From: Metridium senile
Taxonomy: Eukaryota; Cnidaria; Anthozoa; Actiniaria; Metridiidae
Assembly: GCA_949775045.1 (NCBI GenBank)
Contig: OX459095.1
Coordinates: 28,159,564-28,223,563 of the forward strand
DNA length: 64,000 nucleotides
Direction of reading: 5' to 3'
Part shown: piece by piece, positions 24,297 to 36,200 of the stretch
How positions within the stretch are numbered: position 1 is the first letter of the stretch
Layout: each line of letters starts with the position of its first letter
Position numbers and translations under genes: made by a program
Notes under the pieces: generated by a model
Databases searched by the model: none
Told to the model about the DNA's origin: nothing
What the model saw: only the letters and a program-made list of their open reading frames with translations

Positions 24297-24583
24297 TTAA
24301 GGAGAGGAAGGGGAGGAAGGAGAGGAAGGAGAGAAAGGAGAGGAAGTTGAGGAAGGAGAGGAAGGAGAGGAAGGAGAGGAAGGAGAGAAAGGAGAGGAAG
24401 GAGAGGAAGGAGAGGAAGGAGAGGAAGGAGAGGAAGGAGAGGAAGGAGAGGAAGGAGAGAAAGGAGAGGAAGGAGAGAAGGGGGAGGAAGGAGAGAAGGG
24501 GGAGGAAGGAGAGGAAGGAGAGGAAGGAGAGGAAGAAGAGGAAGGAGAGGAAGGAGAGGAAGGAGAGGAAGGAGAGGAAGGAA
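24297..24583 (+). repeat. GGAGAGGAA purine minisatellite
   Basis: About 285 bp of pure A/G on the plus strand in 9-bp units, with a few GGAGAGAAA and GGGGGAGGAA variants. Open frames on both strands (KERKER, SPSSPS) are artefacts. Confidence 0.96.
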
Positions 24584-24739
24584 AAAAACTTTCGTTTGTA
24601 TTGTAAAAGTATGGACTTAACATTTCCGCTTTTAAGTCAAAACTATCTAATTCTAAGTCCAAAGAGCTTATAACTTTGAAAATGTATAATTATACGATAA
24701 TTTCTATAATTGGTTCAAACCACTGGTTCACTGGTAGTA

Positions 24740-24925
24740 CAGTAATAACCCATGTATATATAGAACCTGAATTTTTGAATTTAGCCTAAATAGGTTCTTA
24801 TAAGGTTCTTATATATATGGTACTTAAACCGTAATATAGGTTCTTATGTGGAGGGGGCTTAAAATGAAAATTTTAGCCTAACAGGTTCTTAAAACCCAGG
24901 TTCTTATATACGTGGGCTATTACTG
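24740..24925. mobile_element. MITE with TA target duplication
   Basis: The ends CAGTAATAACCCATGTATATA and TATACGTGGGCTATTACTG are inverted repeats; the inner part repeats AGGTTCTTA several times. TA flanks lie at 24738-24739 and 24926-24927. Confidence 0.78.
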
Positions 24926-24944
24926 TACTCCTGAGAGAGAATCT

Positions 24945-25285
24945 GAAACGTATCAGAAATACCGAATGCAATCTTGAAAACATGCAATGCCATTAACATA
25001 CACCTACTTGCAGTAAGGTTGTCATACAAAATAGAACATTTGTCACACAGAAAAAAGAACATTTGTGATTTAGTGTGAAAGGAATTAATTAAAAGACAAA
25101 AGAGAGAGTTCAGCTTGAGAGATCTTCTTTTGTCTTTTAATCAATTCCTATCCTACTAAATCACAAATGTTCTATTTTCTTTATAACAAATGTATATTTT
25201 GTATGACAGGCTTACTGCAAGTAGGTGTATAAGGTATTGTAGGTGAGAAGTAACAATTGATTAGCGCGCGTTGAGATTGCAACAG
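24945..25285 (-). repeat. Dispersed repeat interrupted by a MITE
   Basis: The outer parts (24945-24998 and 25230-25285) match the reverse complement of 36190-36355, which has no insertion at the corresponding point (…GATGCCATTACCATATATGGTATTG…). The insert is the MITE at 25001-25227. Confidence 0.7.
25001..25227. mobile_element. MITE of the CACCTA family, TA target duplication
   Basis: Terminal repeats CACCTACTTGCAGTAAG and complement, with internal inverted segments (CAAATGTTCTATTTT, AAAAGACAAAAGA). TA flanks at 24999-25000 and 25228-25229. Closely related to 60512-60699. Confidence 0.82.
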
Positions 25286-26424
25286 AACAATATGCATATC
25301 TTTGATATTTTCTAAATCAAAATTAATATAGTCATTTCAAACTCTAGATAGAGAGCAAATGTATAACGAAATCCATCTTTATTTTATAGTTCTACAGCAC
25401 TGTCTGAAAAACCAAGCCTCGTTAACCGTGAAAGTTTTTCCAGTCTGAGATTTTAATCGTTGTTCGATTCTCACATAATTGTTCCATTCTACGCCCACAC
25501 ATACTTAGTTTTAAAAGCAATCTTCAGTTGGTGTGTTTAGTAAATCATCCTGTCTGAATTCTCTTAGACATGACTTTTGTTAATGGCTGTGTTAAAGTTT
25601 TTGTTGACTCAGATCAGATACTCTTCGTTTACTTTCAAAGTTAAGTTGACAATTTAAAGCTCACGTCAGTAGACAATTTCGACAATTCAATTGTCTTTTA
25701 ATTCATTCCTAAATCAATGGATCTTTTCTTTTCAAAATCGTAAAAGAAAGAAGAGGAAAGTCTGCTGTGTAAATAGAGAACGATTAGGAAACAAGATAAT
25801 GCAGATGATATACAGTGTCCTATACAAAAACCTCTCGATATCGATCAGGTTTATAACTTGATGGGCATAAAAGTGGTCGCTTAAAGAGGGATTAAGGAGC
25901 TATTTAGCGCTCACATTTAGATTAATTTTATATAACACAGGCGTGGGACTCCTATAAACCGCAATATATCTTTTCTTAGCTACAATCCATTCTTTATCGA
26001 CTATATTAAAGCCTTTCTAAATCTATCAGAGTTAAAAGCGCCTTCAACAAATTAAAATGTTCTCTATGTCATAGCGGCCTCGGGATGCTCGTTGTGTAAA
26101 ATCATAAAGAGAATACAAAAAACAACATGAAGTTTGCTGGTCAAAAGACAATCAAGGAAATCATTTCTCTCTGTCGTCGCACGGGAGAGGTTCTCCTTTA
26201 TAGGCGAGAGGGAATATCAAAAGAAACCCTCTTATGAGAATACATAAAACAAATTAAGTCGGCCATGTGGTCACCCAGAAGATGTGGTCGCTCACACGAG
26301 GTGGTCGCATAAGAGAGGGCACAGCCGCGAGAAGATAGTTTATCGAACGCCAATCAAGAAATAAAGACAGCCGGTTGCATTGAGTAACCAATGTTGGTTC
26401 CTGCCACAGTCAGTTTCTTCCGTC

Positions 26425-26492
26425 CAACTAAATAAATACACGTCGGGATTTCCTTTCTTTCACATCGTTGTAACTTCACAACTATTGACAAG
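26425..26492 (+). promoter_or_regulatory. Candidate non-coding first exon of the second astacin gene
   Basis: The segment ends CACAACTATTGACAAG followed by a consensus donor GTGAGT at 26493, with a TAAATA-type box shortly upstream (CTAAATAAATAC). The first coding exon of the second astacin gene is preceded by a strong acceptor at 30190-30191 (TTTTTCTCCTTTCTCCAG), so a 5' UTR intron must start somewhere upstream. The link between this donor and that acceptor is inference. Confidence 0.3.
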
Positions 26493-28529
26493 GTGAGTAA
26501 AACAAGGCAATATTGCTCTTTTTTTTAAAAAAAAAAGAAAAAATAGACAAGCAGTTCCATTAAGCCGGAATGAGTTGTTTTAGGTAAGGTAACAATTGGA
26601 GTAAAATTATTCGATAATTATAGTGGTTACACACAGTAATGCGGAAATTAAGAAGGGAATTATTGGATTAAAAGTGTACGATAACTAGCGGTTAAACTAG
26701 TGGATGCTGCTTCAATGTTTCTAAGGAAACAAATATACAAGGGAAACATTTTTTGAAGCTTTTAAGCTCCTTTTTTACTCCGGTTCGATGAAGGTCGGAC
26801 AAGACAGTAATTTTTACATACTTTAATTATGAAGGATACAGTTCATCTTGGAAACTTCAATTATTCTCAGAAACACTGACTCAATCTACTTGTTATTGTC
26901 ATTTAAACTCCAATTTAGAAACACAATACAGCTCACACTTGTTTAACAGCTTGTTATTTCCAATTATCAGTGCAGCAGATCAAAAGCTTATACTTCCCGA
27001 GACAGCTTGTCAGTTGGTAAATACGAACCTTTTCAATAGTTTAACAACTAGACATTCATTGACAAACGTTTATTGAATCTTTTATCATACGGTGATAGAA
27101 GGTATACGTAAAATACACAGATAGCAAATAGGCTTAAATGAACAAAATATAGACATTACATTTCTTGCAGTTTTGATCAATTTCGATCATGATTCTTTGG
27201 CTTGGGATTTTTCCAGATAATAAACATTAAATTCCAATTTTTCAGTTTTTATGTCAAATTTTTGGATGGTACTGGATTGTCATTTCAAATTGCTAATGAT
27301 TAGTTGAGCTTCGTTTTAAAAATAAATCATTTGGAGCTGCATATATAAAACATGGTCCGGTTGTTTGAAGTTCTGTTTTATAGTGCTAATCCTGGTTTAG
27401 CTAAAGCTAAAGCTAGAGCCAAAACCACTACCTCTGTATATTAAATATTTTAGCACACAACCCTGCTCACATGCTTATTTTTGCCAAGCATGTGTTTCAA
27501 GCTTTTGAGCGAGGAGAATGGAGATTCCATTTCTCGCTGGTTCCAAAGAACGCCTTCTTTACAGGCTATGGTTGGTGCTTTTTTATAAAACCTATAGAGT
27601 TAACACTTGGTTAGTGCAAATTCTCTTTTAACTTTTTATCCTTGGTTAATTCTGATTTTTACTTTTCATCAAACCTATAGAGTTAACACTTGGTTAGTGC
27701 AAGTTCACTTTTAATTTGTTATAAAGCCTAAACGTACGTTCCAACCCGGCCGGTTAGTTCAAATCCTCTAAATATAACCCGGCAATAGTGTTAGCCGGTG
27801 TCAATCAGGCCTTGGACAACAGCGTACTGCGAAGCGCACCAAACTTTTAGAATAATCTTTTTACAAAATGGTTCTACCGACCACTTCGAACGTTTCTCCT
27901 TTGTTGACAGTAAAAATCTATTTTTTATATTCTGATTCAAACCAATGTGCTTTGCTAAAACGGAGAAAATTAGAAAAAAGTACTAGTGGCTGGATAATTT
28001 CCCGGGGTTACTCCCTCGTCGAAGTGTAGCGGTGGACGACGTTTCTTCTAGGGCTGTAAATATTTGCTATGCGTACCTTTTAGGGTCCTTTTTGGGTTCT
28101 GGCTTTTCGGGTTTTCTGGTCAGGTTCTGGCACAATTTTAGTATTTCGCAACAGTATTTCGCATTTCTCCGCATTGCCTTCGGCAGCTGCATATGGCTGC
28201 TTTTTAACTTTCCGTGTTTATTTTCTCTCGTTTTCTTTGTATAATTACTTGTAATGAAGCTAAAACTAACATTATACGTGATAATGTATAAATTGAGACG
28301 GTTTTTAGTTTTATCATCGAAAATAAGCAGTTACCAAAGCAATATATACTTCTAAAGAAGTTAATGGTAATAATTACAGATAATAATCGGTGTAGGTAAC
28401 AAGGTGCTAAGAAGAAGAATCATCTTTAGAAAATATAAGTAAATTATAACACCGTAAAAATGTTAACTTATGTCTACTTAACAATATTTTTCACGGCGTT
28501 ACAAGTTTCATTTTATTACATATCAATGG

Positions 28530-28741
28530 AAACTAGCGAGTAAACTAGTATAGGCTGCGTCCGTGTTTGATATAAACGATAGGTAATTAAAATGAAATTT
28601 ATAACACCGTAAAAAATGTTGACTTAAGTTTACTGACGTTTCGAGCTTTAGCCTTCGTCGGAGTAAAAGAGTTAGACTAAGACTATATTACATATCGTTT
28701 ATATCAAACACCGACGCAGCCTAAAGTGTATTCTCTAGTTT
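28530..28741. mobile_element. Foldback element, AACTAGCGAGTAAACTAG family
   Basis: Arms of about 48 bp (GGCTGCGTCCGTGTTTGATATAAACGAT and complement) flank a core with GTTGACTTAAGTTTACTGACGTTTCGAGC. Related copies are at 51048-51310 and, as a fragment, 63195-63310. Confidence 0.7.
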
Positions 28742-30203
28742 TTATAATAGTATTCCATGCAATGATTAAAATATATTTTAATCTTTGAATTGTTAAACTG
28801 CTTTTTCTTTTTCTTCTTCTTCTTTTTTTAATAAACATATCATGAATCTTGCCCTCCCTCAAAGCTAAAAAAGTCAGATTAAAACAAATTAAATATCTTT
28901 AATGAGTTTCAACTCTTTTTTATACTAATTATCAAGCATATTACTGATATTTTATAAAAATCATGGGAAAAAGTTTCCGTGTAAAGGAAAACCTAATAAC
29001 AACGATGATTATAATGATAAAAAGGAAGAGTAATAGCTAAAGAAAAAATGAAAATAAACGAGTTTTTCTTTATTTAAATATTCTCGTCGATATGTTAATA
29101 TTTGTTTTATCTCTTTTGACTGCTACCACAAAATAAAGATTTTTGTTTAACTTTTTACTTTCAAAGAAAAAAATATTTCGCAATTCAGTCACAACCAATC
29201 CGATGCTACCTTTCGTGTTTGCTTACTTACTTACAAAATTACTCTTCAGATGGAAATCCAAAGCAAAAAGTAGTATTTTGATGATACTTTGATATATATT
29301 GTGTTCAAAAAGAGAAAAAATATCGATAATGCTAATATAGAACTTTCCCAAATAAATCTACCTTGATCAGGCAGCATTTTCAATCAATTACCAAGCACTA
29401 AACTTTACGTTAATCCCTGTAACTATGATAGACAAAGTAATTAGTTATTTTAGCTTATCACGTTTGAGTTGATCGATATTTTATGGAAGCCAATACCTAG
29501 ATTATTTGTATTACGTCTATATTCATAGTCGAGCGGCGAGATGAAATAATTCTTCGCCGTAACTCCTCTAGAAGAATATGGCATTAAGTCGTTATTAATA
29601 TTGTAATAAAAATGTTGTAAGCTGTGCTTAGAATTATTATATAACTAAGAAGATTTGATTTTAAGCAATAAAGATTTAAATTAGTAATTTTATGGCTGCG
29701 AAGACAAGTGCATGATTGACACCAAAGTCTTCTTTGTCACGTGAAAGAGACAAAGTCATTTCATTCATCGTTTAGATATTTATCTATCTAACAACTAAAA
29801 ATGCTAGTTATTATCTCATTAGCAGCATTAAATTTTAATGGCTTTCAAGGGACCATATATCCCCTTACCACAATCTTGCCTCAGCTTCTGAAGCTACATT
29901 CACAAATAAACATCGTTCTTCACATGGCAACAAAGGCAATTTATGCATCATTTACAGCCACATTCAGTTGCTATTGATTTTAATGATTAAGGTGCTTGCT
30001 TAGAAAAAAATCAATTTTATAAAAAATAATAACTAAATATAACACTGATCTTCTTCAGGTCTTTGGGAAATCTCCAGCTGACAAAATTAAGACGGAATAA
30101 CCTTTCAATGTTTATACTCTAAACAAGGAAGCTCACTGTCAATCAGCTATCGGCTGTGTAGAGTTGTGCTTGGTTTTTCTCCTTTCTCCAGTTAACCACA
30201 ACG

Positions 30204-33200
30204 ATGGGGCCTTTACTAGTTGTACTGTATGGGCTGGTCATCGTTGCTCAAGCCGTCCCATTGCAGGATACCAAACGATCAGGTATTTATCTTGTCTTTT
30301 GGGACATTTTGAAATTTTCTATAAGGATCAGTCCATGATTAAGCTTTTTTAAATCTAACAAATCAACTTGATACTCTTGGAAATAAATGCCAGATAACAC
30401 GATTAGGAAGATTTTCTAAGATTTCTAGGGAAATTAGTAGTAAGGTTCTTTTTTGATATACATGCACAGCAATAAACAATTTTATATTCGTTTGTAAAAC
30501 GTCACACTTCGTTCTAAGAAATGTTGTAATTTGTTTTAAAGAAGAATTGTATTTTGAAAAAAATTGAGACAAGTAAATATAGTATATTTTCCATGAAAAT
30601 AGTTAATGAACAAGTCGAGGAAAAAGAAAATATGGGGAAAAGTGAATAAGGTATATCTCCCAAGATGATTGTATAGGGAAAACATCGAGGCAAGTGAATA
30701 AGGTCTATTTCGGGACAGTACTGGGAAAACATTTAGTCAAGTGAATAAGGTCTATTTTCCAAGAGGGTTGTATTTGGAAAACATTTAATTAAGAGAATAA
30801 GGTCTATCTCTAAAGAGGGTTGTATTGGGAAAACATTTAATCAAGAGAATAAGGTATATCTCTAAAGAGGGTTGTATTGGGAAAACATTGAGGCAAGTGA
30901 ATAAGATCCATCTCCCAAGAGAATAGTAGTGGGAAAACATTTAGTCAAGTGTAAAAGTTCTATCTTCCAATTCAAGAGGATTGTATTGGGAAAACATTGA
31001 GACAAGTAAATAGAGTATATTTTCCAAGAGAATTATATTAGGAAAACATTGAGGCAAGTGAAGAAGGTATATCTCCCCAGAGGATTTTATTGGAAAAACA
31101 CTTGGGCAATTGAAGAAGGTATATCTCCCAAGATGATTGTACTGGGAAAGGAATAAGGTCTATTTCGGGACAGTACTGGGAAAACATTTAGTCAAGTGAA
31201 AAAGGTCTATCTTCCAAGAGGGTTGTTTGAGGCGAGTGATTAAGGTCTATTTCCAAAGAGGACAGTACTGGCAAAATATTTAATCAAGCGAATAAGGTCT
31301 TTTACCGAAAGGATTGTATTGGGAAAACTGAGGCAAGTGAATAAGGTATATCTACCAAGGGTATTGTATTGGGAAAATATTGAGGCAAGTGAATAAGGTA
31401 TATCTACCAAGGGTATTGTATTGGGAAAATATTGAGGCAAGTGAATAAGGTCTATCTCCCAAGAAGATTGTATTGGGAAAACATTGAGACATATTTTCCA
31501 AGAGAATTGTATTCAATTTGGGAAACATTGATAAAAGTGAAAAAGGAATATCTCAGAAAAAGAAAATGATTCGATCGTGAAAATGTTGAGACAAGTGAAT
31601 AAAGTCTATCTTTCGAATTCATGAGGATTTGATTGGAAAATCATTGAAGCAAGCTAACAAGGTCTATTCCCCAAGAGGATTGTTTTAGGAAAAGATTGAT
31701 GGTCCACAAGTGAACAAGGCTTTCCTTCTTCCAAAAGAACCAGATTGCATTGGAAATAAATAATTTAATAGAGTTTACTAGATATCCAAACAGTTTAAAC
31801 GGCCCTGTGAAGCAGTGATCATTTCAAAAAAGGTTAATGAATCTGATAAATTGGTAAGAAGCAATTAAACGCAGTCAGTAAAAGCTAAAGAGCTTGGGAC
31901 TTTTTTATTTCATATTTTTTTTTAGGGATATTTGCAATTGACATTAAATAAATACGATCAATGTATTGACTAACTTACTTGTTGTTTGTAAGGTTTATAA
32001 TCAAGCCAACTAGTTTTTATATTATTCATTTTTACATTGTAGATTATCATTTTCACATTATATCAGTTTGCACATGATTTCAACGACAATAAAATTATTG
32101 CTTAATGACTTACTCTGATGCTCAAAGAAGCATGAATCAATAATATATATCTGCAATATGTATGCAATGTAATGAAATGAAAACAAGAAAAAATGGTTTA
32201 TATTTTCAGAGTCAGATGATCCATTATATGACAACGTCCATGAATCAATCTACAAGATTAACAAAAGTAAGTGTTTCAGTTAGTCTTGTAAACCTTTTCT
32301 ATGACTGTTATCATGTACGAAATGGTTATCAAATAGCAAGGTATGGATGTGAGCTAGCCAACGACAGACAACAGCAGTAACATGAAATAATTAACCAACA
32401 GAAATGCCCTTTCTTGGTGTTGCATGTTAACTGAGGACACAAAAATTAGAACAAAATGACATGCACCATGCAATACAAATAATTCCGACTAAGCCCGAAT
32501 ACAATACATCTTGCAAAACCAAAACGATTAGCTTACAATTAGCTGATAAGCTTTGAATATAGACAACCGATGCTAACTGTTACAAGACCTTTTTGATATT
32601 TGATGTTATGCTTTTGAACGATTTTATTCGAAATCTAAGTTATATAATTTGTTATAAAAAATGAACGAGACGAAAACTAAAAATCCCTGACAACGTTTTA
32701 TTGGACATTTACCTCAATATTAAACTATGCAAGACATTTTATCTGCCATCAAATGCATTTAACTGGGTTTGGGTTAAGAGAGCGTCTGGAGGAGGCGGGT
32801 TTTAGATATCAATCAAAATACTTTTTTGAGAAATTCCATAAACATGTAGTACCAGTTGTCTTTCACGATTATAATATGCATTGAACATGCATTGGATGTG
32901 CATTGAACATGCATTGGATGTGCATTGGACAGGCATTGGACATACATTGACTGCCAGCAACAAAGGGAACTTAAATAACTTTCCACTGGTCTTTTTATTT
33001 GAATTTTGTTTTGTTTTTCGTTCCAGAGGACGACCTTAACCTATACGAGGCAGATATTATAATTCCTCCAGAAGACAAGGGTCCGGCTGATGTCAGGAAT
33101 AGCGGTGATGCAGACGGTGAATTACTGTCCAAGAGAAATGCTGTACGGGACAGAAAACGACTATGGATGAATAAAGTTGTACCTTATGAATTTGCCTATG

Positions 33201-36200
33201 GATTTCCAGGTAACAAGCAGTTGGTAAACCGATAAACTTGAGTCTTAAACAACCTTTTGCAACAATGCGATGATATATGTCTCCAATACTTTAAGTTTAT
33301 ATAGGTAAACATCTAAACACAACATTACAAGTTACGTCTATAAACTTTTTTTCAAAATTCTTGATCCTCACTTTGATTCAATTTGGGGTAAAATCCATAC
33401 CATATCACAAACCGTGTAGCAGACATATATGACAGTGTCCCCCCCTCCCCCCTCTCGCCCGCGGGATTAGCCTCTCATGAACATATGATGTGTTGCTTCT
33501 GCAGTGTACATTTATTAGTTCATTGTCAACCCTTTCGGGACGATCTGAGCTTCATGTGAGATTCCATGTGCTTCAATTCATTTTTTCCTCAACAGCTGAG
33601 CACCAGAATGTAGTTATGGAAGCCATCAAGCTGTATCACAACCAAACCTGTATTCGATTCAAGCCGAAAACGAATGAAAATCAATGGATTGTTTTCGTTT
33701 ACAAAACAGGGTAAGTTGATATACACAACTTCTTCTTCTGATGATATGATTCCAACCAATATAGTGCTTAGGCTTAGTCCCCAGCCGTGATGGCTTCGTG
33801 CGCCCGCGATACTCCGTGAAGGCCTAATATATAGAACTCCGAAGAACACTCATTCTAAGAAACTTAATATCTCAGATCCAAAACAGTGGTTTTCAATGTT
33901 TCATCCTCAATTATTGAACTGTTTTGTCTTCAGGTGTTGGTCAGCGGTCGGTCGTTCATACTGGCTTGATGGTGTTGGTCAAGAGTTATCTCTTGGTTCT
34001 GGATGTGATAATGTTGGCACAGCTATTCATGAAATCATGCATGCTCTGGGATTTTGGCATGAACAAAGTAGGCCAGATAGAAACCAATATGTAGAGGTGC
34101 TCTGGGAGAACATCGTAGAAGGTGCGCAACTCCAAACTTTTCTTGGCTTTTTCTCTGTAGCATTTTCACGAAAAAAGAGTACTGGAAAATCGTCTAATCG
34201 TCCAAAAATCATCAACTTTGTTTAGAAGAAACAATAATATGACAACAGGCAATCTTCTTTTTCTTACAGAAAAATATTCATTAATCTAGTCACTAATCAC
34301 TAGTCCAAAAAAGATAGCAACACCTTATGTATTAAGTCAGTAATCGGTGCATAATATAATTATCTTATTAATAATTTTATTTCAATTTTCAGGTGAAGCT
34401 CACAACTTCAACAAATACACACACGGCGTCATTGATACTTTACAGATACCGTATGACTTCGAGTCCGTCATGCACTACGGTACTCACAGCTTTACCAAAA
34501 ACGGTAAACCAACAATAAGGTCTATTAGAATTCCAGACAGAAGCCTTGGTCAAAGAAATGCGTTAACTAGCTTGGACGTCCAGGAACTCAATGCACTGTA
34601 TGACTGTCAAAGTATGTATAGAATAGTCTGTTTAATATATCGTATTTTTACTAGACTTTAACTATAAGGAGACGAGTTGAAGATTAAATTGATGGCAGAC
34701 CTGCTTGAATGTGGAGAGAAGAGCGATAATCTTGTTTTTACAGCAACTTTAACAATGTACAACAATAATAATAAAACAACAACAAAAACAATAATAATAA
34801 AAGTCCATTTCTGGAGGTTAATAGAGATCTTTCGCATAAGTACAATCCACTCCACTATTAGTGGAAAGCATACATTAAATATGATAATATAAATGCGGCA
34901 AAACAGAACTTTATGTCACAGAAAAACATCTAAAAATATACTACCTCATGAAATTTCAAATACCAAGAAGTCTTGAAGCAGGAAAAAACTAAACGTTTCC
35001 CTTACTACTAACCTTGCAAGTAGCTATTTTGCGTGGTGTTCACAAAAGAAGAGGAAAACAAAACCATAAAAAACGCTAACCTTTCATGTCAAGAAAAAGC
35101 ATCCTCGTTCCCAGGGCATTAACCTAATAATGATAATTGTTTTTCTTCGATAGAATATGACTCACCGTGGAGTTCTTGGTCAGATTTTGGTCCTTGTAGC
35201 CTCGACTACTGTAATAAATATAGACAAAGGTTTTGTACATCAAATGACCAACAGGCTGACTGCCCTGGTGCTGACTATTATGGAGTTAAAACAGACGTGG
35301 TTAGATGTAGTGATGCAGAGTGCCATGGTAAGGGGTGCAACTCAATTAATATTGCAAGTAATGCATGTAATACATGTTGCATGCATACCCAGGGCAATCA
35401 GTAAATTTTACTACATTGCTTTCATATTGCATACATATATCTTGACTGATAAATTAAATGCGTTTGACGTAGCAATACAGTGTCGTGGTAAAAATTTGGC
35501 ATAGTCCTTTTTACAATTCCCTGCGCCATTTTGAAAGGTAACCAAGCCTTTGGATCGAAGCTAGACGAAAGGTGAGCTGACAATGATAAAGACATATTGA
35601 TAAATTGTCCAAGGTGTTAAAACGTCACTATTATTGCACGTTCGCCGTTCGACTCGCTTCGATGCAAAGGAACGGTTACCTTTCAATATGGCGCATAGAA
35701 CTGTGCGAACTACATCTAGTGAATATGTTACATCCAGAACGATCAGTTATGGTGTAAAAAATGATAAAAACACGGCATTTATATTACAGTGGAAAACCAC
35801 ATCTAATGCATTTTGCTTATTACAATAAGACAAACATCGAAGGCCTGTACCTCACTCTGTGCAGATGTACCCTTTATATTAACTTTTATGTCTGTAAAGC
35901 AATACTTTCTTTTCGTTTCTTGTGCCAAACAAGTTTGAGTCAAAACTGTTTGTATTCGTCCCCAGCCCCCATTGACGGTCACTGGGGTCGGTGGTCGGCC
36001 TGGGGAGAATGTAGTCTTTCGTGTGGATATGGAACACAGAACAGAACAAGATTATGTGAAGATCCAAAGCCACAATTCAATGGCAAGAACTGTGTTGGAA
36101 AAAATATTGATAACCAAAGATGCAAACAACGAACCTGTGGTCTTGGTAAGATAACGCTAACTGGTCAATATTTATGTAGTGAACGTATCAAAGATATAAC

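Larger units (their letters stand above)
25286..30191. other. Long intergenic region between the two astacin genes
   Basis: About 4.9 kb, AT-rich. It holds a diverged GATAACTAGCGGTTAAACTAGT repeat copy at about 26640-26740, a family-2 SINE tail fragment near 27440-27490, a local duplication of ATAGAGTTAACACTTGGTTAGTGCAA (27596 and 27677) and the foldback at 28530-28741. A candidate 5' UTR exon is listed separately. The open frame at 28032-28244 has no recognisable domain. Confidence 0.45.

Noticed and set aside
24297..24673. KERKER and SPSSPS frames on opposite strands
   Set aside because: Purine 9-bp repeat, open in several frames; no coding evidence.
28032..28244. 70-aa hydrophobic frame in the astacin intergenic region
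   Set aside because: No signal peptide start context, no splice signals and no domain; likely chance.
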